The notes under the pieces: generated by a model | What the model saw: only the letters and a program-made list of their open reading frames with translations | Database searches by the model: none | Told to the model about the DNA's origin: nothing | Source: Magnetospirillum sp. 15-1 | GTDB lineage: Bacteria > Pseudomonadota > Alphaproteobacteria > Rhodospirillales > Magnetospirillaceae | NCBI RefSeq assembly: GCF_900184795.1 | Contig: NZ_FXXN01000019.1 | Coordinates: 33,330-97,329, forward strand | DNA length: 64,000 bases | Direction: 5' to 3' | Program-made: the position numbers and the translations under genes | In this document: one piece after another, positions 60,089 to 64,000 of the stretch | Layout of the letters: every line of letters begins with the position of its first letter | How positions within the stretch are numbered: position 1 is the stretch's first letter

Positions 60089-61741
60089 CTACATCTTGAC
60101 CGCCTTGATCTCCCCTTCGGCGTCCAGGCCCAGCTTCAGGTCGACGGACACGTGGTGGAAGCGGCCGGCGGTAAAGTCGTCGTGCACGGCGAAGCCGACG
60201 CTGTACGACTGGCCGGCGACCAGGTTGACCTCACCCGGCTGGGTCGCCTTCAGACGGCGGACCATGGTCACCACCCACTTGTCGCCTTCCTTCTTGCCGG
60301 TATAGGCCACGTCGTTGCCGGGCTTCAGCACGCGCTCGGCCAGGACGTAGCCCTGCTCCGAGGCGCCCGAGGACTTCCAGCGGGTCAGGTCGAGGAAGGT
60401 GCCGCCGGCCAGCAGGGCATCCAGCTCGGCCTGGGGCTTCACCTTGTCCCAGTTGTCGCGCTTGGTGGTGTCGAACTGGGTGCGGCTTTCCGGCACGTAC
60501 TTGGTGACATAGCCGTGCGAGGTGTCGACACCCTTGGCGGCGCCCAACGCCCCGGCGTCCGGCGCGGTCGGCATGTCGCGGGCATCGGAATGGCAGGAGG
60601 TCCAGCAGCCCGAGCGGGCGGCCATGTCCACCTTGCCATTGTCGATCATCATGGCGACCTTGACCTCGTTGTCCGGGTCCATCTTGCCGCCCTTGGCGAA
60701 CGGCACGTCGTTGTGCGGACCGGCCGGGAATTCAAAGCGCATGTACAGGTTGTCCGCATCGTACGCCGCCTTGATGGACAGCGGGATGGCGGCGCGCTTG
60801 CCGGGAATGGGGGTCTTTTCCGCCTTGGCGCCGGACACCATCTTGGCGCCCATGTCGGCGGTCTCGTTGCTGTGGCACTCGAAGCAGCGGTCGCCCTTCT
60901 TGAAGGCGCGGGTGCCGCCGTGATCGGTGCCGGTCAGAATCCATTCCATGGCGGTCTGGCCGGGATAGAACAGCACGGTCTTGGTCTCGGCCGCCTTGCT
61001 CCAGTCAACGGCCTTGCCGGTGACGGGGGGCAACTGGACGCCACCGGCGACCGGCGCGGCGGCCGGAGCGGCAGCGGGAGCCGAAGCAGGAGCGGCGGCG
61101 GCGGTGGCGGCCTTCTTGGCGTCGGCCTCGGCCTTCTTCTTGGCCTCCTCCGCAGCCTTCTGCTCCTCTTCCTGCTCGAGCAGCTGATGGACCGGCTTGT
61201 GGGCGATGCCCTTGTGGCAGTCGATGCAGGTGCCGCCCTCGGCCTGGGCATTCTCGTGCTGCTTCCTGGCGCGCTGCTTCTGCACGGCGGGATTCATCTG
61301 GTCGAAGGCATGGCAGTTGCGGCATTCCCGCGAATCCGTGCTCTTCATGGTCGCCCAGACGCGCTTGGCCAGTTGGAAGCGCTTGGCGTCGAATTTCTCG
61401 GGGGTGTTGACCGAGCCCATCAGCCAGTGGAACACCTCGCCGCTGGCCTGAATCTTACGGATGAACTTGTGGACCCAGTCCTTGGGGACGTGGCAGTCGG
61501 AGCACGCGGCCCGCACACCGGAACGGTTGGTGTAGTGGACGGTCTTGACGTACTCCTGGTAGACGTTGTCCTTCATCTCATGGCAGTTGATGCAGAAGCC
61601 AAGCGTGTTGGTGGCTTCCATTGCCGTGTTGAAGGCGCCCCAGAACATGATGCCGCCGACGAAGATCACCCCGGCGCCGAACAGCGACGCTCCCAGGATT
61701 TTCATCCTCAGCAGTTTTCCGAGCAAGGATTCAGTAGCCAT
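60089..61741 (-). CDS. NapC/NirT-type tetraheme cytochrome fused to a diheme EB_dh-like domain
   Basis: A 550-residue protein. Residues 1-40 include a membrane anchor (LFGAGVIFVGGIMFWGAFNT). Four CxxCH motifs of the NapC/NirT quinol-dehydrogenase type follow: CINCH (50), CSDCH (80), CRNCH (140), CIDCH (172). An Ala/Glu/Lys/Pro linker (about 186-240) leads to a C-terminal domain nearly identical in plan to the next gene, with CFECH (286) and CWTSCH (about 375). It could take electrons from quinol and pass them across its own periplasmic domain to the cupredoxin, NirC or NirS. The start at 61741 is MATESLLGKLLR. Confidence 0.8.
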   Translation of the reverse strand: MATESLLGKLLRMKILGASLFGAGVIFVGGIMFWGAFNTAMEATNTLGFCINCHEMKDNVYQEYVKTVHYTNRSGVRAACSDCHVPKDWVHKFIRKIQASGEVFHWLMGSVNTPEKFDAKRFQLAKRVWATMKSTDSRECRNCHAFDQMNPAVQKQRARKQHENAQAEGGTCIDCHKGIAHKPVHQLLEQEEEQKAAEEAKKKAEADAKKAATAAAAPASAPAAAPAAAPVAGGVQLPPVTGKAVDWSKAAETKTVLFYPGQTAMEWILTGTDHGGTRAFKKGDRCFECHSNETADMGAKMVSGAKAEKTPIPGKRAAIPLSIKAAYDADNLYMRFEFPAGPHNDVPFAKGGKMDPDNEVKVAMMIDNGKVDMAARSGCWTSCHSDARDMPTAPDAGALGAAKGVDTSHGYVTKYVPESRTQFDTTKRDNWDKVKPQAELDALLAGGTFLDLTRWKSSGASEQGYVLAERVLKPGNDVAYTGKKEGDKWVVTMVRRLKATQPGEVNLVAGQSYSVGFAVHDDFTAGRFHHVSVDLKLGLDAEGEIKAVKM

Positions 61742-62191
61742 TGCGCTCCCCAGCGTACCCGAGTTGCCCTCCCTCAAGCGGAACCGATACCATGGACGGA
61801 TCGGAATCCGACTTGACCTTGGGCAATGATTGATCGGGACACGGGGCGAGTTTCCGACGGCACCCGCGTCCCCGACACATCTCCGGTCAGGCCCGCGCCT
61901 TCCTCCTGTCCGCTTGCGCGGACGCCCTCCGGACGGCACGCGCGGGCTCCGGAATGTGACGGACTGTAATCATCACGCCCGGCAATAGACGTGATCTTGA
62001 TCAATTTACCAGGGTTTTGCTTGAGCCAAAACATTAGACTTATGTCAATTAAAGTCGTCATTGTGCGCTGCAAGGTTCCGCCCCCACCCCTACCCCCTTA
62101 ACCAAGATCAAGTCGCCCCGGTCTTTTTAGAGAGATGATAATGAATGTTCGGGGGCACCATCGTCTTGAGCCCCCGAAGGCGGGAGGGACG
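61742..62191. other. Divergent regulatory region between the nir operon and the Crp/Fnr genes
   Basis: No gene is seen in these 450 bp. The region is AT-rich around 61990-62060 and contains an FNR/NNR-like site. It must hold the promoters of the long minus-strand operon and of the regulator gene at 62192. Confidence 0.6.
61991..62004. promoter_or_regulatory. FNR/NNR-type box
   Basis: GTGATCTTGATCAA matches TTGAT-N4-ATCAA with one mismatch. It lies 250 bp before the multiheme gene and 188 bp before the first Crp/Fnr gene. Confidence 0.5.
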
Positions 62192-62872
62192 ATGGATTCC
62201 GACACCCTGTGCGCGATGAGGCGAAGCCGGCTGTTTTCGGCGATTCCCGCCACGGACGCTGCCGCCCTTCTGGAGGGTCACCGCACACTGACGCTGCCTG
62301 ACGGCGCCCTGGTGTTCGCCGAGGGCGCCGCCGCCGACAGCCTGTTCCTGGTCCTGTCCGGTGAAATTCTGATCGACCCGTCCGCCGCATCGCCCCAGCT
62401 TCGCCTGTCCGTCGGCGACACGGCCGGCGAGGAGGCGGTGCTGACCGGCGCGCCCCATGCCGCGACGGCGCGCGCCGCCGGCCCGGTCTCGCTGCTGGCC
62501 ATTCCGGCCAGCCTGCTGACGACCTATCTGGAAGCCCATTTCGAGGTGGCCATCGCCATGATCTCGGCCATGGCCGGGCATCTGCGCGAGCAGGTGCGCG
62601 AAATCACCGAATTGAAGATGCAGTCCACCGCCGAGCGTCTGGCCAGCTACCTGCTGGCGCTGGCCGGCGAGGTCACGGGCCGGGCGGTGGTGCGACTGCC
62701 CTACGAGAAGCGGCATCTGGCCGATCACCTGGGCATGGACCCGGCGACTCTGTCGCGGGCTTTTGCTAAACTCCGCGACAAGGGTGTGGTGGCCAGCCGC
62801 ACCGACAAGGTAGAGATCGCCGATGTGGCGAAGCTGAGGACCTATGGCGACAGCGCTGCGTTCACCGCCTAG
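62192..62872 (+). CDS. Crp/Fnr-family regulator (Dnr/NnrR-like)
   Basis: A 226-residue regulator with an N-terminal cyclic-nucleotide-like beta-roll (LPDGALVFAEGAAADSLFLV then LSGEILIDP), a long dimer helix (ISAMAGHLREQVREITELK), and a C-terminal winged HTH (KRHLADHLGMDPATLSRAFA). It has no N-terminal cysteine cluster. It probably regulates the divergent nir operon and nirS in response to NO or oxygen. The start at 62192 follows GGGAGGG. The next regulator starts 7 bp after its stop. Confidence 0.85.
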   Translation: MDSDTLCAMRRSRLFSAIPATDAAALLEGHRTLTLPDGALVFAEGAAADSLFLVLSGEILIDPSAASPQLRLSVGDTAGEEAVLTGAPHAATARAAGPVSLLAIPASLLTTYLEAHFEVAIAMISAMAGHLREQVREITELKMQSTAERLASYLLALAGEVTGRAVVRLPYEKRHLADHLGMDPATLSRAFAKLRDKGVVASRTDKVEIADVAKLRTYGDSAAFTA

Positions 62873-62879
62873 CAGACCG

Positions 62880-63683
62880 ATGGTATCAAGGGAGTCGGGC
62901 GGCCCGGCATCGTGCCCCTGCCGCCCGTCCTGCGAAGGCCCCACCGCCGATTGCGACCGGACCCTGACGACGCCGCAACGCGTCTTCAAAGGTCTGCGCA
63001 GCGCCCAGGAGGTGGTGGCCGCCCTGCCGCTGTTCGACGGCATCCTTCCCGATGTGCTGAACCGGCTGCTGGCGGATTCGGCCACCATCACCCGACGGCG
63101 CAGCACCTTGCTGTTCGGTGCCGGCGACGAGGCGGACTGCTTCTACATCGTGCTCGACGGAGCGGTGAAGCTGTTCGCCCTGGCCCAGGACGGACGGGAA
63201 AGCATCGTCGAGATCTTCGGTCCCGGCACCTCGTTCGCCGAGGCCGCCATGCTGTCCACCGGACGCTTCCCCCTGCATTCCGAGGTGATCGAGGACGCCA
63301 CCCTGATCCGGGTCGGGCGCCGCGCCTTCCTTTACACCCTTCATTCGGACCACGCCCTGGCCTATCGCATGCTGGCCGCCCTGGTGAAGTGGAACCGCCG
63401 GCTGGCGGGCGAGATTTCCGACCTCAAGGAACTGACCCCCTGGCAGCGGGTGGCCGAGTTCCTGCTGGCCCAGACCCCGGCCACCGAGGGCCGGGTCGAG
63501 GTGCTGCTGCCCTTCAACAAGGAGGTCCTGGCCAGCCGGGTGGGCATCCGCCGCGAAAGCCTGTCCAGGGTGCTGGGACGGCTGCGTGTCCTGGGGGTCC
63601 ATACTTCCGGCAACGCCGTCCGGATAGACGATGTAGACCTATTGCGCCGGGCCTGCTTCGAAGCCGGCAGCGGCCGCAACTGA
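62880..63683 (+). CDS. Crp/Fnr-family regulator with Cys-rich N-terminus
   Basis: A 267-residue regulator. The N-terminus has CPCRPSCEGPTADC, four cysteines in 14 residues, then a beta-roll domain (STLLFGAGDEADCFYIVLDG, FGPGTSFAEAAML) and a winged HTH (KEVLASRVGIRRESLSRVLG). The cysteine spacing is not the classical FNR pattern, so a redox or iron-sulfur role is possible but unproven. It lies 7 bp after the first regulator and is upstream of nirS. Confidence 0.85.
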   Translation: MVSRESGGPASCPCRPSCEGPTADCDRTLTTPQRVFKGLRSAQEVVAALPLFDGILPDVLNRLLADSATITRRRSTLLFGAGDEADCFYIVLDGAVKLFALAQDGRESIVEIFGPGTSFAEAAMLSTGRFPLHSEVIEDATLIRVGRRAFLYTLHSDHALAYRMLAALVKWNRRLAGEISDLKELTPWQRVAEFLLAQTPATEGRVEVLLPFNKEVLASRVGIRRESLSRVLGRLRVLGVHTSGNAVRIDDVDLLRRACFEAGSGRN

Positions 63684-63725
63684 GATGTGCTGAAGGCCTG
63701 CTTTCAAGAGTTTCCTCGACGGAAT

Positions 63726-63739
63726 TTGACGATAGTCAC
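63726..63739 (+). promoter_or_regulatory. FNR/NNR-type box upstream of nirS
   Basis: TTGACGATAGTCAC fits TTGAY-N4-RTCA(A) with one mismatch. It is 114 bp upstream of the nirS ATG, in a position suited to activation by Dnr/Nnr-type regulators. Confidence 0.65.
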
Positions 63740-63853
63740 ATTCACAACGTCCCTGGAAGCCCATTGTGCCCGGACCTTTAGTGCTTTGGCCGGCGGTTCC
63801 TTCTGGGTCTCCCGGCTACGGTGTAGTTTGACGTATTTAGGGAGGGTTGCCGT

Positions 63854-64000
63854 ATGTGGAAGGGTGTTCGGAACGCATTGTTGCTGACGGCGCTGCCGTT
63901 CGCGATGGGTGGGGCTGCGTTCGCCCAGGAAGCGCCGACGCTGAGCAAGGAAGCCAAGGAAGCCGCCTCGAAGACTTATTTCGAGCGTTGCGCCGGCTGC
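63854..64000 (+). CDS. nirS: NirS, cytochrome cd1 nitrite reductase, N-terminal part
   Basis: The first 49 residues of nitrite reductase that reduces nitrite to NO. They include a signal peptide (NALLLTALPFAMGGAAFAQ) and the beginning of the heme c domain with YFERCAGC, which would continue to CH beyond the edge. The ATG at 63854 follows GGGAGGG. The presence of a full heme d1 pathway next to it supports NirS rather than NirN. Confidence 0.85.
   Translation, partial: MWKGVRNALLLTALPFAMGGAAFAQEAPTLSKEAKEAASKTYFERCAGC

Noticed and set aside
59996-61816. A long plus-strand ORF opposite the multiheme cytochrome
   Set aside because: It has no motifs, while the minus strand has six heme-binding motifs.

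Overview
The window looks like part of a high-GC alphaproteobacterial chromosome, most likely Magnetospirillum or a close relative. The evidence is strong GC bias at third codon positions, many bacteriohemerythrin and EAL signalling genes, and a complete heme d1/nirS denitrification locus. The organism name is an inference from gene content; nothing could be searched.

Layout. 1-431 is the end of an IS5-family (IS427-type) insertion sequence cut by the window edge. 545-23707 is ordinary chromosome: a Nudix hydrolase, the DEAD-box helicase rhlE, an SLC13-type transporter broken by one in-frame TGA, a Fur-box/bfd iron locus, an acetyl-CoA synthetase-like ligase, an SGNH hydrolase, a HIT protein, a 966-residue membrane-anchored coiled-coil protein, a UvrD-like helicase, two adjacent hemerythrins (one degenerate), a PAS/GGDEF-like/EAL protein, a ZntB-type transporter, a solute-binding protein beside a histidine kinase, TauE/SafE beside a divergent LysR regulator, and an exported alpha/beta hydrolase.

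23713-51603 is a 27.9-kb integrated element of lower GC. It is bounded by a tyrosine integrase on the left and an AlpA/Xis-like gene on the right. It sits in the 3' end of nirN. The right junction supplies a replacement nirN 3' end in different codons, and the left junction keeps the displaced original end encoding nearly the same peptide. Both flanks carry AGTAGCA-N4-AGTAGCA pairs that look like integrase arm sites. Cargo includes an HU-MucR operon, a second tyrosine recombinase, an operon of membrane proteins pairing a GYF_2 domain with a proline-repeat protein, a large helicase-primase fusion, several small unknown genes, a DUF5131 protein, a serine resolvase with a candidate res site, a CsoR/RcnR repressor with a nickel/cobalt exporter, a HlyD-FtsX-ABC export operon, and a zone of gene fragments (umuC, nrdR, PAS, hemerythrin, HU) before a second MucR and an XRE regulator.

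51561-64000 is the denitrification locus. The minus-strand order is a NirT-like multiheme fusion, a paralogous diheme cytochrome, a cupredoxin, nirE, nirC, nirF, nirD, nirL, nirG, nirH, nirJ and nirN. Divergent from it are two Crp/Fnr regulators and the start of nirS, which has an FNR/NNR-type box upstream. Together these genes make heme d1, install it in cytochrome cd1 nitrite reductase, supply electrons, and control the pathway in response to oxygen or NO.
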